This document shows positions 9,782 through 19,037 of a stretch of DNA of 64,000 nucleotides, one piece after another. Position numbers and translations under genes: made by a program. How positions within the stretch are numbered: the stretch's first letter is position 1; every line of letters begins with the position of its first letter. Source of the DNA: Paraburkholderia lacunae (GTDB taxonomy: Bacteria > Pseudomonadota > Gammaproteobacteria > Burkholderiales > Burkholderiaceae). The stretch lies in assembly GCF_003353175.1 (NCBI RefSeq), contig NZ_QHKS01000002.1, positions 1-64,000 of the forward strand. The letters are read 5' to 3'. The notes under the pieces are model-generated. The model saw only the letters and a list, made by a program, of their open reading frames with translations. It was not told the origin of the DNA and searched no databases.

Positions 9782-12544
9782 ATGACGGATTTGTCCAGCG
9801 GTAGCGAGCAGTTGCGGTCTCTGAATGCCCAGGGTGGGGAGCGCGTCGAGCGTGCGGACGCCGATCCGCAGGAAACCGCCGAATGGCTGGAGGCGCTCGA
9901 CGCCGTCGTTGCGCACGTGGGCCGCGAGCGCGCGCAGTTCCTGTTCGACAAGCTCGCGGAGCATGCGCTGTCGCTCGGCGTGGAGTCGGCGCGGATCAAC
10001 GTCACGCCGTACCGGAACACGATCCCGTTCGAGCAGCAACCGCGTTACCCAGGCAATCTCGAATTCGAAGAGCGTCTCGCCGCCGCGCTGCGCTGGAATG
10101 CGCTGGCGATGGTGGTGCGCGCGAATCAGGCGTACGGCGAACTCGGCGGGCATATCGCGAGCTATGCGTCGGCGGCGGATCTGTTCGAGGTCGGTTTCAA
10201 CCATTTTTTCCGGGCCGCCGCGCCGGGTGGAGAGGAGGGCACAGGCGACCTCGTGTACTTTCAGCCGCATTCGTCGCCGGGCGTGTACGCGCGGGCCTAC
10301 CTCGAAGGCTTTCTGAGCGAGCAGCACCTGCAACACTATCGTCGCGAGATTGCCGGGCCGGGGCTGTGCTCGTATCCGCATCCGTGGCTGATGCCGGACT
10401 TCTGGCAGTTCCCGACCGGCTCGATGGGCATCGGCCCGATCAACGCGATTTACCAGGCGCGCTTCATGCGCTACCTCGCCAACCGCGGCCTTGCGCAAAC
10501 GGACGGCCGCAAGGTGTGGGGCTTCTTCGGCGACGGCGAAATGGACGAGCCGGAGTCGACCGGCGCGCTGTCGCTGGCCGCCCGCGAGGGGCTCGACAAC
10601 CTCGTGTTCGTGATCAACTGCAACTTGCAGCGCCTGGATGGCCCGGTGCGCAGCAACGGCCGCATCATCGACGAACTCGAGGCGCATTTCATCGGCGCCG
10701 GCTGGAACGTGATCAAGGTGATCTGGGGCTCGGACTGGGACCCGCTGTTTTCACGCGACCGCACCGGCGCGTTGCTGCGTGCGTTCGCGCAGACCGTCGA
10801 CGGGCAGTTCCAGACCTTCTCGGCCAACGACGGCGCGTACAACCGCGAACGCTTCTTCGGCCAGAATCCGGAGCTTGCGGCGCTCGCCGCGCAGTTGAGC
10901 GACGACGACATCGACCGCTTGCGCCGTGGCGGCCACGACGTGCGCAAGCTGCACGCGGCGTATGCGAAGGCGCTCGCGCATCGCGGCCAGCCGACGGTGA
11001 TCCTCGCGAAGACGATGAAGGGTTTCGGCATGGGCGCGGCAGGCCAGGGCCGCATGACCACGCACCAGCAGAAGAAACTCGGCTTCGACGACCTCAAGGC
11101 GTTTCGCGACCGCTTCCGCCTGCCGCTCACGGATGAGGACGTCGAACAGGTGAAGTTTTACAAGCCAGCGGACGACAGCCCGGAGATGCAATACCTGCAT
11201 GCTCGCCGGGCTGCCTTGGGAGGCTATCTGCCCAGAAGGCGGAGAGTTGCATCGAAGGGGCTGATCGTCCCGCCGATGTCCTCCTGGGGACAATTCGCGC
11301 TGGACTCGAACGGCCGCGAGATGTCCACGACGATGGCGCTCGTGCGCATGCTGACTGCGCTGCTCAAGGACAACGAAGTCGGCCCGCGCGTGGTGCCGAT
11401 CGTCGCCGATGAGGCGCGCACCTTCGGCATGGCGAACATGTTCCGCCAGGTCGGCATCTATTCGCCGCTCGGGCAACTCTACGAGCCGGAGGACCTCGGC
11501 TCGATGCTCTATTACCGTGAAGACATCAGAGGGCAGATTCTCGAAGAGGGGATTTCCGAAGCAGGCGCGGTGTCGTCGTGGATCGCGGCGGCCACGTCGT
11601 ACAGCGTGCACGACCTGCCGATGCTGCCGTTCTACATCTACTACTCGATGTTCGGCTTCCAGCGCATCGGCGACCTGATCTGGGCCGCGGCGGATCAGCG
11701 CGCACGCGGTTTCCTGATCGGCGCGACCTCGGGCAAGACGACGCTCGGCGGCGAGGGTTTGCAGCATCAGGACGGCACGAGCCACCTCGCGGCATCGACG
11801 ATTCCGAACTGCCGCGCCTACGATCCGGCGTTCGCTTATGAAGTCGCGACGATCGTCGACGAGGGCATGCGCGAGATGGTCGAACAGCAGCGCGACGTGT
11901 TCTATTACGTGACGGTGATGAACGAGAACTACGCGCAGCCTTCGGTGCCCAGTGGCGATCCGCAGGCGCTGCGCGAGGGCATCCTGAAGGGGATCTATCC
12001 GCTGGGTGCTCAGGTACAGACGCAGACGCAAGCGGTGCAATCGGCACAAGCGGCGCAGGTCCAGTTGCTCGGCGCGGGCGCGATCCTCGGCGAAGTCATC
12101 GCCGCGCAACGGGTGCTGAAGGACGACTGGCAGATCGAAGCCGCGGTGTGGAGCGTGACCAGCTTCACCGAGTTGCAGCGCGACGGGATGGAGTCTGAGC
12201 GCCTCGCGCGTCACGGCGAGACGACGCAGGCGCCGTATGTGACGCAAGCGCTCGGCGCGTCCCAAGGGCCGGTGATCGCCGCAACCGACTACGTCCGCGC
12301 GGTGCCCGAACTGATCCGCGCCTATGTACCGCGCCGCTACGTGACGCTCGGCACCGACGGCTTCGGCCGCAGCGACACGCGCCAGGCATTGCGCGAGTTC
12401 TTCGAAGTGGACCGCACGGCGATCGTGATCGCGGCGTTGAAAGCCCTGGTGGACGAAGGCGCACTCGAAGCCGGCGTGCTCGCCGAGGCGCGCCGGAAGT
12501 ATCGCGGCGATGCTCCCGCAGGCGCAGCTTCGTGGCAACGCTGA
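9782..12544 (+). CDS. Homodimeric 2-oxoacid dehydrogenase E1 (AceE/MdeB family)
   Basis: 920 aa. ATG 9782 is taken; upstream in-frame GTG 9716 would add 22 unrelated residues. The thiamine diphosphate motif is visible as GDGEMDEPESTGAL near residue 252 followed by INCN near 279, and the whole length matches the homodimeric pyruvate dehydrogenase E1. The reaction is decarboxylation of pyruvate or a related 2-oxoacid with transfer to E2 lipoate. No E2 or E3 gene follows, unlike a main aceEF operon, and an Lrp regulator stands divergent; this fits MdeB, the 2-ketobutyrate-preferring enzyme of methionine catabolism. No methionine gamma-lyase gene is in the window. A Gln/Ala-rich insert (near residues 744-760) is unusual. 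Confidence 0.82.
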   Translation: MTDLSSGSEQLRSLNAQGGERVERADADPQETAEWLEALDAVVAHVGRERAQFLFDKLAEHALSLGVESARINVTPYRNTIPFEQQPRYPGNLEFEERLAAALRWNALAMVVRANQAYGELGGHIASYASAADLFEVGFNHFFRAAAPGGEEGTGDLVYFQPHSSPGVYARAYLEGFLSEQHLQHYRREIAGPGLCSYPHPWLMPDFWQFPTGSMGIGPINAIYQARFMRYLANRGLAQTDGRKVWGFFGDGEMDEPESTGALSLAAREGLDNLVFVINCNLQRLDGPVRSNGRIIDELEAHFIGAGWNVIKVIWGSDWDPLFSRDRTGALLRAFAQTVDGQFQTFSANDGAYNRERFFGQNPELAALAAQLSDDDIDRLRRGGHDVRKLHAAYAKALAHRGQPTVILAKTMKGFGMGAAGQGRMTTHQQKKLGFDDLKAFRDRFRLPLTDEDVEQVKFYKPADDSPEMQYLHARRAALGGYLPRRRRVASKGLIVPPMSSWGQFALDSNGREMSTTMALVRMLTALLKDNEVGPRVVPIVADEARTFGMANMFRQVGIYSPLGQLYEPEDLGSMLYYREDIRGQILEEGISEAGAVSSWIAAATSYSVHDLPMLPFYIYYSMFGFQRIGDLIWAAADQRARGFLIGATSGKTTLGGEGLQHQDGTSHLAASTIPNCRAYDPAFAYEVATIVDEGMREMVEQQRDVFYYVTVMNENYAQPSVPSGDPQALREGILKGIYPLGAQVQTQTQAVQSAQAAQVQLLGAGAILGEVIAAQRVLKDDWQIEAAVWSVTSFTELQRDGMESERLARHGETTQAPYVTQALGASQGPVIAATDYVRAVPELIRAYVPRRYVTLGTDGFGRSDTRQALREFFEVDRTAIVIAALKALVDEGALEAGVLAEARRKYRGDAPAGAASWQR

Positions 12545-12568
12545 CGCAACGCCGCTGCCAATGAAAAC

Positions 12569-12592
12569 GCGCCCGGCAAGCTGTCCGGGCGC
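12569..12592 (+). terminator. Hairpin after the E1 gene
   Basis: GCGCCCGG pairs with CCGGGCGC around an 8-base loop, 25 bases after the stop. There is no T run on this strand, so termination efficiency is uncertain. The rest of the spacer to 12843 shows no gene. Confidence 0.45.
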
Positions 12593-12843
12593 TTGGCGAT
12601 CCAGTGGCGCTTCACCTTGGTGTTCAGCGAATCAATCGCTCGCCGCCACCTGATTCTTTCCATCCCGCTTCGCACGAATCGGTGGAATGGAGGTGGGTTG
12701 GGATGGTCTTGCAAAGGCGACGGCAACCGCTTTGAAGAGCGGTTTCAGCGTTACACGGGTAATTCCCCGTTACCACTTGCAGCATCTATTTCCGCGCGCG
12801 CCATACACAATCTGTTCCATGCCTAAACGGCGAGGAGTCAGAC

Positions 12844-13164
12844 ATGAAAAAGATTGCGGTGGCGTTGTTGATGGTCGGGAGCCTGAGCGTGGCGGGACAA
12901 GCGTCGGCTCATGGCGACGGCGGCGATGTGGTCGGCGCGCTGATCGGCGGGGCCTTGCTCGGCGCCGTGGTGACGTCCGCTTTGAATCCGGCGCCGGTGG
13001 TCGCCTACCAGCAGCCGGTCTACGCGCAACCGGTGTATCAACCGGCTCCCTCCGTCTATGCCGGGCCGCCGCCGGGATACTGCTATGACCAGTACATGCG
13101 TGCGTACGTCGCGTGCGGTGCGCCGCCGCCCGGGCGGTACTATGGACCTCAGCCGGGGTGGTAA
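12844..13164 (+). CDS. Small exported glycine- and proline-rich protein
   Basis: 106 aa. Signal peptide MKKIAVALLMVGSLSVAGQASA, then a glycine-zipper-like hydrophobic stretch (GGDVVGALIGGALLGAVVTSAL) and a Pro/Tyr/Gln-rich tail with YQQPVYAQPVY repeats and two cysteines (GYCYDQYM and VACGAPP). GAGGAG precedes the ATG. Such proteins are common in Burkholderiales and are probably associated with the envelope; a specific function is not known. It ends before a strong terminator. Confidence 0.75.
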   Translation: MKKIAVALLMVGSLSVAGQASAHGDGGDVVGALIGGALLGAVVTSALNPAPVVAYQQPVYAQPVYQPAPSVYAGPPPGYCYDQYMRAYVACGAPPPGRYYGPQPGW

Positions 13165-13220
13165 ACAGGCGGGGAGATGGGGCGAGCCGGCGCGCGCAGC
13201 TGATAAACGCGCGTCAGACA

Positions 13221-13250
13221 AAAAGGCCGTCGCGGCATGCGACGGCCTTT
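13221..13250. terminator. Bidirectional terminator
   Basis: 12-bp perfect stem AAAGGCCGTCGC / GCGACGGCCTTT with a 5-base loop, flanked by A on the left and T on the right. It serves the convergent genes at 12844-13164 and 13267-13428. Confidence 0.85.
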
Positions 13251-13266
13251 TCATTTGGTGCGGTGC

Positions 13267-13428
13267 TCAGTGTTTGTGGTGCAACCATTCCGCGTAATGC
13301 GTATCGAGCCAGCGCTCCAGGCGTTCCGGCTTGGTCTTGCGGCTGTAGTGCGACGCCGCCCAGATCGCAACGCCAACCACCAGCATCACCAGGGGTCCCA
13401 GCAAATAAGCCATCAACGATTCAGACAT
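13267..13428 (-). CDS. Small single-span membrane protein, 53 aa
   Basis: ATG start preceded by GGAGG at good spacing, TGA stop, 53 codons. The N-terminal half is hydrophobic (LMAYLLGPLVMLVVGVAIWAA) and the rest is basic and aromatic with a His-rich end (LDTHYAEWLHHKH). It is a typical small inner-membrane protein with a cytoplasmic amphipathic tail. Nothing more specific was recognised. It shares the bidirectional terminator at 13221-13250 with its convergent neighbour, which supports it as a transcribed gene. Confidence 0.7.
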   Translation of the reverse strand: MSESLMAYLLGPLVMLVVGVAIWAASHYSRKTKPERLERWLDTHYAEWLHHKH

Positions 13429-13675
13429 GGGAGCCTCCGTATCGGGTTGCGCGCATGCTTCAGTTTAGGCGATGAACGGCGAGAGAAAAGGGCGCTGTGC
13501 GGTGAAAGAGATGAGAGCGTAAATGCGCTGTTATCGCCGCGAGCAGAACCTGGTGGGAAGATAATTTTCCGTTTTTCTACAACATCTTGCATGTTAGTTG
13601 CGTAGCGTTGTGTACCAACCATCGAATCGGAACCGTCTCCGGTCGGCCAGGCAACGCCCTATCTGCCGGAGGCCA

Positions 13676-14890
13676 TCAGAACGGGCCCGTCCCTACATTT
13701 CGGCCGCCCTGGATCTGGGTATCGACGAAGTCTGCCCAGAGCTGCAAGATTCCGCGCCGCTCGGCGGCATCTTCCACACCGTTGGCGCTTGCCGTGTCCT
13801 TGATCGTATGCGCCAAGGTCTTTTCGATCGCGCCTGATGGCTGTCCCAATTCGCGCAAGTGCGCCGACGCGGTGCGCCGAAAGTCATGCAAGACGAAATG
13901 TTCCACATCGAGCCCGAGTGCCTTGACGGCTTGATTGAGGGTGCTCTTCGCGATGGGCCGGTCGTCGCCCCTGACGGTCGGGAAGACGAAATTTCGACTA
14001 GCCGTGCCGTCGCGCAGCTCCCGAAGCATTGCAACCGCCTGATGCGGGAGATACACGTCGTGGTCCCGGTCTTTCTTCATTCGCGCGGCCGGAATCGTCC
14101 AGAGCGCATTGTCCAGGTCGAATTCGGACCACGTCGACTCGACGAGTTCGGACTTTCGAACCATCGTCAGCACCAGAAGGTGCAAGGCTAACTTCAGCGG
14201 TCGCCGGATACTCGATGCGTAAATCGAACGGAGCATCGTGCCGATTTCGTCCGGGGAGAGGACGCGAGTGCGGCTGTCCGATGTAGCTATGGAGCGAGCC
14301 GCAATGACTTGCGCGGGGTTTGTCGTCGCGAGTTGGCGGGCAATCAGGTACTCATAGAGCCGCTTCACCACATTGCGCGTGTGCAGCGCCATTTTTGGGG
14401 AGCCGCGGCTTTTGATCGTGCCGCATATCGCGAGGATGTCGTCGGGAGTCACGGCTTTGATAGGCTTGCCGCCGATCACCGGCAAGACGTCCTTTTCCAG
14501 CGCCCGCCGCGTGGTGCGTTGATATTCTTCCGACTTGCCGGCCATCTGCGCCGCGAGATAGAGTTCCGCGCCCTCCCGCAGAACGTCCGCCTTGCTTTCC
14601 GCACCGCGGTCTCTGCGCGCCGTGGCCACGGGCGAGATGCCGCTTGCGACCATTTCGGCGTACTTTTGCGCCTTCGCGCGGGCGACCCGCAGCGAGATCA
14701 TTCTGTAGTCGCCGATCGTGACGAGCGGCTGCCGCTTGCCGTTCAGCGAATAACGGAAACGCCAGACTTTCGTGCCGGTCGTCATGACTTCGATCACCAG
14801 GCCGTTGCCGTCGGCTACCGAGTATCGGGTCGCGCGCGGCTCTAGTGCACGTATCTGGGTTTCGGTTAGAGGAGCGGCTAGTTTTGGCAT
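13676..14890 (-). CDS. P4-type tyrosine integrase at the mnmE 3' end, catalytic Tyr not found
   Basis: 404 aa. N-terminal DUF4102/arm-binding domain (LTETQIRALEPRATRYSVADGNGL), central SAM-like core-binding region, and C-terminal recombinase fold. Visible active-site residues: Arg in MVRKSEL near residue 243, Lys in ARMKKDRD, HDFRR near 335, and His in LAHTIKD near 360. The region where relatives carry the nucleophile Tyr reads TASANGVEDAAERRG, and the last 130 residues contain no Tyr. The protein is therefore probably unable to recombine DNA. It lies 174 bases from the 3' end of mnmE in the same orientation, the arrangement of SGI1-type islands, but has no cargo genes around it. It is likely the residue of a lost island. 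Confidence 0.85.
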   Translation of the reverse strand: MPKLAAPLTETQIRALEPRATRYSVADGNGLVIEVMTTGTKVWRFRYSLNGKRQPLVTIGDYRMISLRVARAKAQKYAEMVASGISPVATARRDRGAESKADVLREGAELYLAAQMAGKSEEYQRTTRRALEKDVLPVIGGKPIKAVTPDDILAICGTIKSRGSPKMALHTRNVVKRLYEYLIARQLATTNPAQVIAARSIATSDSRTRVLSPDEIGTMLRSIYASSIRRPLKLALHLLVLTMVRKSELVESTWSEFDLDNALWTIPAARMKKDRDHDVYLPHQAVAMLRELRDGTASRNFVFPTVRGDDRPIAKSTLNQAVKALGLDVEHFVLHDFRRTASAHLRELGQPSGAIEKTLAHTIKDTASANGVEDAAERRGILQLWADFVDTQIQGGRNVGTGPF

Positions 14891-14930
14891 TCTCGAATCG
14901 TTGAGTCACGGACAGGCGCGATTCTAAACC

Positions 14931-14948
14931 GTGTACCCGCTGTGTACC
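14931..14948. promoter_or_regulatory. Two GTGTACC heptamers upstream of the integrase; a third at 13610-13616
   Basis: GTGTACC occurs at 14931-14937 and 14942-14948, 11 bases apart, and again at 13610-13616 beyond the other end of the integrase gene, there inside the 10-bp direct repeat TGTGTACCAA shared with 14941-14950. Helically phased short repeats on both sides of an integrase gene are as expected for arm-type Int binding sites. Inferred from pattern and position. Confidence 0.45.
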
Positions 14949-15064
14949 AAAGATTTGCGCGGTTTTGGGTCAACGAAGCTTGGTCGAAGGTCTCCGGAAG
15001 TCATGCGTGATGGGGCCTATATGCCAGCCCTACCGGGCTTTTCCCTGCAAACTCCGGAAACCCT

Positions 15065-16465
15065 CTACTTGCCGATACAGAACCTGCTGAAAATCACACC
15101 GAGCAAGTCGTCCGAACTGAACTCACCGGTGATCGAGTTCAACTGGTCCTGCACGAGACGCAGTTCTTCGGCAAACAGATCCAGCGCCTGCGAGTTCTGA
15201 TCGGCATGCGCGGCCGCCGTCGCCAGGTGTTCCTCTGCCGCTCGCAGCGCAACCAGATGCCGTTCGCGCGCGAGATACACGCTCTCCGCGCCGGCTTGCC
15301 AGCCGGCGATCCGCAATAACTCCTCGCGCAGCAGCGTGACGCCGTCACCCTGTTTCGCCGATAACCGCACCTCGCTCAGATCGACGTCCGTGGCCGCGGC
15401 GAGCGATCTCACCTCCGGCGCGAGGCCAGTCAGATCGGTCTTGTTCAGCACCCGCACCACGGGCACGCCGCTTGGAAAGCGGCCGGCGATCGTCTCGTCT
15501 TCGGCGGTCATGCCGGTTCTTGCGTCGAGCAGATGCAGCACCACGTCCGCGCGTTCGATCTCGCTCCACGTGCGAGCGATACCGATCTTCTCCACTTCGT
15601 CCTCGGTATCGCGCAGGCCGGCGGTGTCGATCACGTGCAGCGGAATGCCTTCGATCTGGATGGTCTGCGCGACCTTGTCGCGTGTCGTGCCGGCAATCGG
15701 CGTGACGATGGCCAGTTCCGCGCCGGCCAACGCGTTCAACAGGGACGACTTGCCGACGTTCGGCTGCCCTGCGAGCACCACCGACAAGCCCTCACGCAGC
15801 AATGCTCCTTGCCGCGCTTCGCTCAGCACGTGCGCGAGCCGCTCGCGAATCCGCGCGAGCTTGCCGCGGGCATCCGCCGCTTCGAGGAAGTCGATTTCTT
15901 CTTCCGGGAAGTCGAGCGTCGCTTCGACCAGCATCCGCAGCGTGATCACCTCTTCGACCAGCGCGTGAATATCGCGCGAAAACGCGCCGTCGAGCGAACG
16001 CCCCGCCGAGCGCGCGGCGGCCTCGGTGCTGGCCTCGATCAGATCGGCAACGGCTTCGGCCTGCGCCAGATCCAGCTTGTCGTTGAGAAACGCGCGGCGC
16101 GTGAACTCGCCTGGCTCGGCGAGGCGCAGACCGAACGCGCGGCCGGCGTCGATGCAACGCTGCAAGACCAGTTGCAGCACGACGGGGCCGCCGTGACCTT
16201 GCAGTTCGAGCACATGCTCACCGGTGTAGGAGTGCGGCGCGGGAAAATACAGCGCGATGCCGCGATCGAGCGCGTTGCCGCTGTCGTCGAGGAACGGCAC
16301 ATAGCTGGCGTGGCGCGGTGCGAGCGTCTGGCCGGTGAGCGCTCGCATCAGCGGCGGGGCCGCTGTTTCGGCTGCGCGGCCAAACGAAATCCGCACGACC
16401 CCGATACCTCCTCGGCCGGGCGCGGTGGCAATGGCGACGATCGGATCGGAATCGGTGGTGAGCAT
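15065..16465 (-). CDS. mnmE: tRNA uridine-5-carboxymethylaminomethyl modification GTPase MnmE (TrmE)
   Basis: 466 aa, the usual length. ATG 16465 begins [22 protein letters not shown], the conserved start; a GTG 12 codons upstream is not needed. G domain: [12 protein letters not shown] (G1), GTTRDK (G2), DTAGL (G3), NKTD (G4); the C-terminus ends in the family motif FCIGK. With MnmG it builds the cmnm5 group on U34 of tRNAs. It belongs to the rpmH-rnpA-yidD-yidC-mnmE chain, here separated from yidC by a small XRE gene on the other strand. The final 18 bases of the gene match the known SGI1-type attB at this locus except at synonymous-like positions. Confidence 0.95.
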   Translation of the reverse strand: MLTTDSDPIVAIATAPGRGGIGVVRISFGRAAETAAPPLMRALTGQTLAPRHASYVPFLDDSGNALDRGIALYFPAPHSYTGEHVLELQGHGGPVVLQLVLQRCIDAGRAFGLRLAEPGEFTRRAFLNDKLDLAQAEAVADLIEASTEAAARSAGRSLDGAFSRDIHALVEEVITLRMLVEATLDFPEEEIDFLEAADARGKLARIRERLAHVLSEARQGALLREGLSVVLAGQPNVGKSSLLNALAGAELAIVTPIAGTTRDKVAQTIQIEGIPLHVIDTAGLRDTEDEVEKIGIARTWSEIERADVVLHLLDARTGMTAEDETIAGRFPSGVPVVRVLNKTDLTGLAPEVRSLAAATDVDLSEVRLSAKQGDGVTLLREELLRIAGWQAGAESVYLARERHLVALRAAEEHLATAAAHADQNSQALDLFAEELRLVQDQLNSITGEFSSDDLLGVIFSRFCIGK

Positions 16466-16605
16466 GGGAAAGAAGCTATCAGAAGAGATTGAAACGCCCA
16501 CCAGTGGGCGCTGCGCATTGTAACGCGGGCACTCAAGCGCACCTTCGAGGGCAAGGGACTCCTAAGGCTCTGCGCAGTTCATCAGACAAATAAGAATTTA
16601 TCTCA

Positions 16606-16768
16606 AATAAGCTAAGATGGATTAAGACACGCTGACGACTCCTTGACGCGCATAAACCCCTGAAGTCCCCGCTGCAAAAGGAAAAAGCGAGATTCGACGA
16701 AATCGCGAAAAGCGTTATTTGATGGCCATTTCAGGCTAAAAATAGCTTATTTACGCTATAAATTAGCG
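16606..16768. promoter_or_regulatory. Operator-like palindromes upstream of the XRE regulator
   Basis: AAATAAGCTA (16606-16615) and its exact inverse TAGCTTATTT (16743-16752) lie 127 bases apart, and CGCTA-TAAAT-TAGCG (16754-16768) is a third palindrome, in an AT-rich island inside GC-rich DNA. The whole mnmE-XRE spacer (16466-16813) holds no gene. Binding by the downstream XRE protein is the natural guess. Confidence 0.45.
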
Positions 16769-16813
16769 TGAACGGTTGTCCACTGATTATGCGCTGAATT
16801 GCACAATCGGGCC

Positions 16814-17230
16814 ATGCCGACCTCCAAAGAAAAAGCAGCTTTCGCCAAACGGCTGAAAGACTCACTCCCTAAAGATATTAAGGGCGGGACAGATTTAGCC
16901 AGGAAATTCAATCTGCTCTATAGCGGCGGCCCTGCCGTCTCGCCGCAAACCGCCCACAAATGGCTCGCAGGTACGACGATTCCGAAGTCCGATAAGTTGC
17001 AGGTTTTGGCCGCCTGGTTGCAAAAGGACGTCCATTGGCTGCATTACGGGCCACCGCCTGTGGGCAAGGCCAAACCGCTCGCGCGCGGCGAGAAATATCC
17101 GCTGTCGCCTGAAATGATCGAGCTTGCTTCGAGGCTCGCGGGATTGCCGCCGCGTCAGCGAAATCTGGTCGAAGAAATGATCACCGAATTGTATGGCGGT
17201 GCTGACGATCAAATAGACGGCGAACCCTGA
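16814..17230 (+). CDS. XRE-like DNA-binding regulator
   Basis: 138 aa, ATG 16814 (an in-frame TTG five codons upstream is possible). Residues about 10-75 form a helix-turn-helix of the lambda-repressor class (TDLARKFNLLY..VSPQTAHKWLAGTTIPKSDKLQVLAAWL), followed by VHWLHYGPPP and a short C-terminal tail with PRQRNLVEEMITELY. The domain order resembles small phage-derived repressors common in Burkholderia. Its AT-rich upstream region with palindromes suggests autoregulation. It interrupts the otherwise conserved yidC-mnmE neighbourhood on the opposite strand, consistent with acquisition. Confidence 0.75.
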   Translation: MPTSKEKAAFAKRLKDSLPKDIKGGTDLARKFNLLYSGGPAVSPQTAHKWLAGTTIPKSDKLQVLAAWLQKDVHWLHYGPPPVGKAKPLARGEKYPLSPEMIELASRLAGLPPRQRNLVEEMITELYGGADDQIDGEP

Positions 17231-17240
17231 GGCCAATAAA

Positions 17241-17275
17241 AAAGCCGCCCGGCGCAAAACCGGGCGGCTTTTTTT
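17241..17275. terminator. Bidirectional terminator between the XRE gene and yidC
   Basis: AAAGCCGCCCGG and CCGGGCGGCTTT form a 12-bp stem with a 7-base loop, with further T on the right and A on the left, so it can end both convergent genes. Confidence 0.9.
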
Positions 17276-17348
17276 CGGCTGTTTTTTCAGCTGGCTTCTT
17301 CAGTTTCCGACCGCTGGCGGGCGCTACTGCCGCCCGCCACTGACATCG

Positions 17349-19007
17349 TCAGGCCGCTTTCGTCTTCGATTGGCCCATCATCCGCGTGATGTAGTACTGC
17401 TGGGCGATCGACAGCACGTTGTTCACGACGTAGTACAGCACCAGACCCGCCGGGAAGAAGAAGAACATGACCGAGAACGCGATCGGCATGAACATCATCA
17501 TCTTGGCTTGAACCGGGTCCGGCGGCGTCGGGTTCAGCTTGGTCTGCAGGAACATCGAGACGGCCATCAGCACCGGCAGGATGAAGAACGGATCCTGTTG
17601 CGACAGATCGTGGATCCACAGAACCCACGGCGCGCCGCGCATTTCCACCGACGACAGCAGCACCCAGTACAGCGAGATGAACACCGGAATCTGAATCACG
17701 ACCGGCAGACAGCCGCCGAACGGATTGACCTTTTCGGTCTTGTAGAGCTCCATCAGCGCGGCGTTCATTTTCTGCGGATCGCCCTTGAAGCGTTCGCGCA
17801 GCGCCTGCATGCGCGGCGTGATCGCCTTCATGCGCGCCATCGACTTGTAGCTTGCCGCCGACAGCGGGAAGAACACCGCCTTGATCAGCAGCGTGAGCAG
17901 CACGATCGCCCAGCCCCAGTTGCCGACGAAGCCGTGGATCTTCTCGAGCAGCCAGAACAGCGGCTTCGCGATGATCGTCACATAGCCGTAGTCCTTCACG
18001 AGTTCGAGGCCCGGCGCAACGCCTTCCAGCATGCGCTCTTCTTCAGGACCGGCGAACAGGCGTGCCGCGACGTCGACGGACTGGCCCGGGGCGATCGTCG
18101 CCACCGGCTGCTTCACGCCGACGCGATACAGCGTCGGATCGATCTTCTCGACGTAGATGTCGCGTTTGGCGCCCTGCTGCGGAATCCACGCCGACGCGAA
18201 GTAATGCTGCACCATCGCGATCCAGCCATTGTCGGCCGCGTTCGCGTAGGTTGCCTTGTTCTTGTCGATATCGCTGAAGTCGATCTTCTGGAAGTGATGC
18301 TGATCCGTGAAGACAGCCGGTCCGATGAACGTGTGCGAGAAGCGCGGCGTTTCCACCGGCTGGCTGTCGCGCACCAGTTCCATATAGACCGACGGGCTCA
18401 CCGGCGCCGTGCCGACATTCTCGATCTTCGTGTCCACGCCGATCACATAGCTGCCGCGCGTGAACGTGTAGGTCTTGACGACCTTCACGCCACCCTTGAC
18501 CGGCGACTCGAAGCTGAGCTGGAACGACTTGGCGTCGCCCGTCAGTTCGTGCGGCTGGTTCGGCACCGGCGTGTAGACGTCGTTATGGTTCGGGAAGTCG
18601 CCGCCGAGCAGGCCCGTGCGCGCCAGATACGTGTGGTTCGCGGTGCGGTCGAACAGCGTAATCACCAGATCCGGCTGCTTGCCGTCGCCTTGCTTGACGA
18701 GCGACAGCTTCGACAGCGTGCCGCCGCGGGTGTCGATTTCGCCGTTATAGACGTCGGTGCTGAACTTGATCAGTTGCGACTGCGTTGCCGCCGGCGCGTT
18801 GCCCGGCGCTGCTGCATTGGTGGCCGGCAGCTCGGCGGGCTGGGTTCCCGGCGTCGTGGTTCCCGGTTCGGCGCTGCCGACAGTCTTGGTCGGCGTGGCG
18901 CTCGGGAAGAACATCGACGGGCGTCCGTGGTCGCGTTGCCAGTTGTCGAACAGCATGACCGCTGACATGAAAAAGATGACCCATAGGACGGTGCGTTTGA
19001 TATCCAT
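17349..19007 (-). CDS. yidC: Membrane protein insertase YidC
   Basis: 552 aa, standard for Gram-negative YidC. N-terminal membrane anchor [21 protein letters not shown], a Pro/Ala/Thr linker, the large periplasmic beta-sandwich domain (about residues 60-340), and the C-terminal five-helix insertase core with [30 protein letters not shown] and [24 protein letters not shown]. It inserts and folds inner-membrane proteins with or without SecYEG. It follows yidD by 30 bases and is the last gene of the rpmH-rnpA-yidD-yidC chain before a terminator. Confidence 0.97.
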   Translation of the reverse strand: MDIKRTVLWVIFFMSAVMLFDNWQRDHGRPSMFFPSATPTKTVGSAEPGTTTPGTQPAELPATNAAAPGNAPAATQSQLIKFSTDVYNGEIDTRGGTLSKLSLVKQGDGKQPDLVITLFDRTANHTYLARTGLLGGDFPNHNDVYTPVPNQPHELTGDAKSFQLSFESPVKGGVKVVKTYTFTRGSYVIGVDTKIENVGTAPVSPSVYMELVRDSQPVETPRFSHTFIGPAVFTDQHHFQKIDFSDIDKNKATYANAADNGWIAMVQHYFASAWIPQQGAKRDIYVEKIDPTLYRVGVKQPVATIAPGQSVDVAARLFAGPEEERMLEGVAPGLELVKDYGYVTIIAKPLFWLLEKIHGFVGNWGWAIVLLTLLIKAVFFPLSAASYKSMARMKAITPRMQALRERFKGDPQKMNAALMELYKTEKVNPFGGCLPVVIQIPVFISLYWVLLSSVEMRGAPWVLWIHDLSQQDPFFILPVLMAVSMFLQTKLNPTPPDPVQAKMMMFMPIAFSVMFFFFPAGLVLYYVVNNVLSIAQQYYITRMMGQSKTKAA

Positions 19008-19037
19008 GCGTTGTCTCAGTGTCGATGGAACGGCGCG

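Noticed and set aside
13659..13668. CTATCTGCCG as a second attachment site matching the mnmE end
   Set aside because: Only 8 of 10 bases match the mnmE terminal sequence and the match stops there; too weak to call attR.
17370..18965. Plus-strand open frame of 531 codons over yidC
   Set aside because: Antisense shadow of yidC; composition dominated by Arg and His, no start signal.
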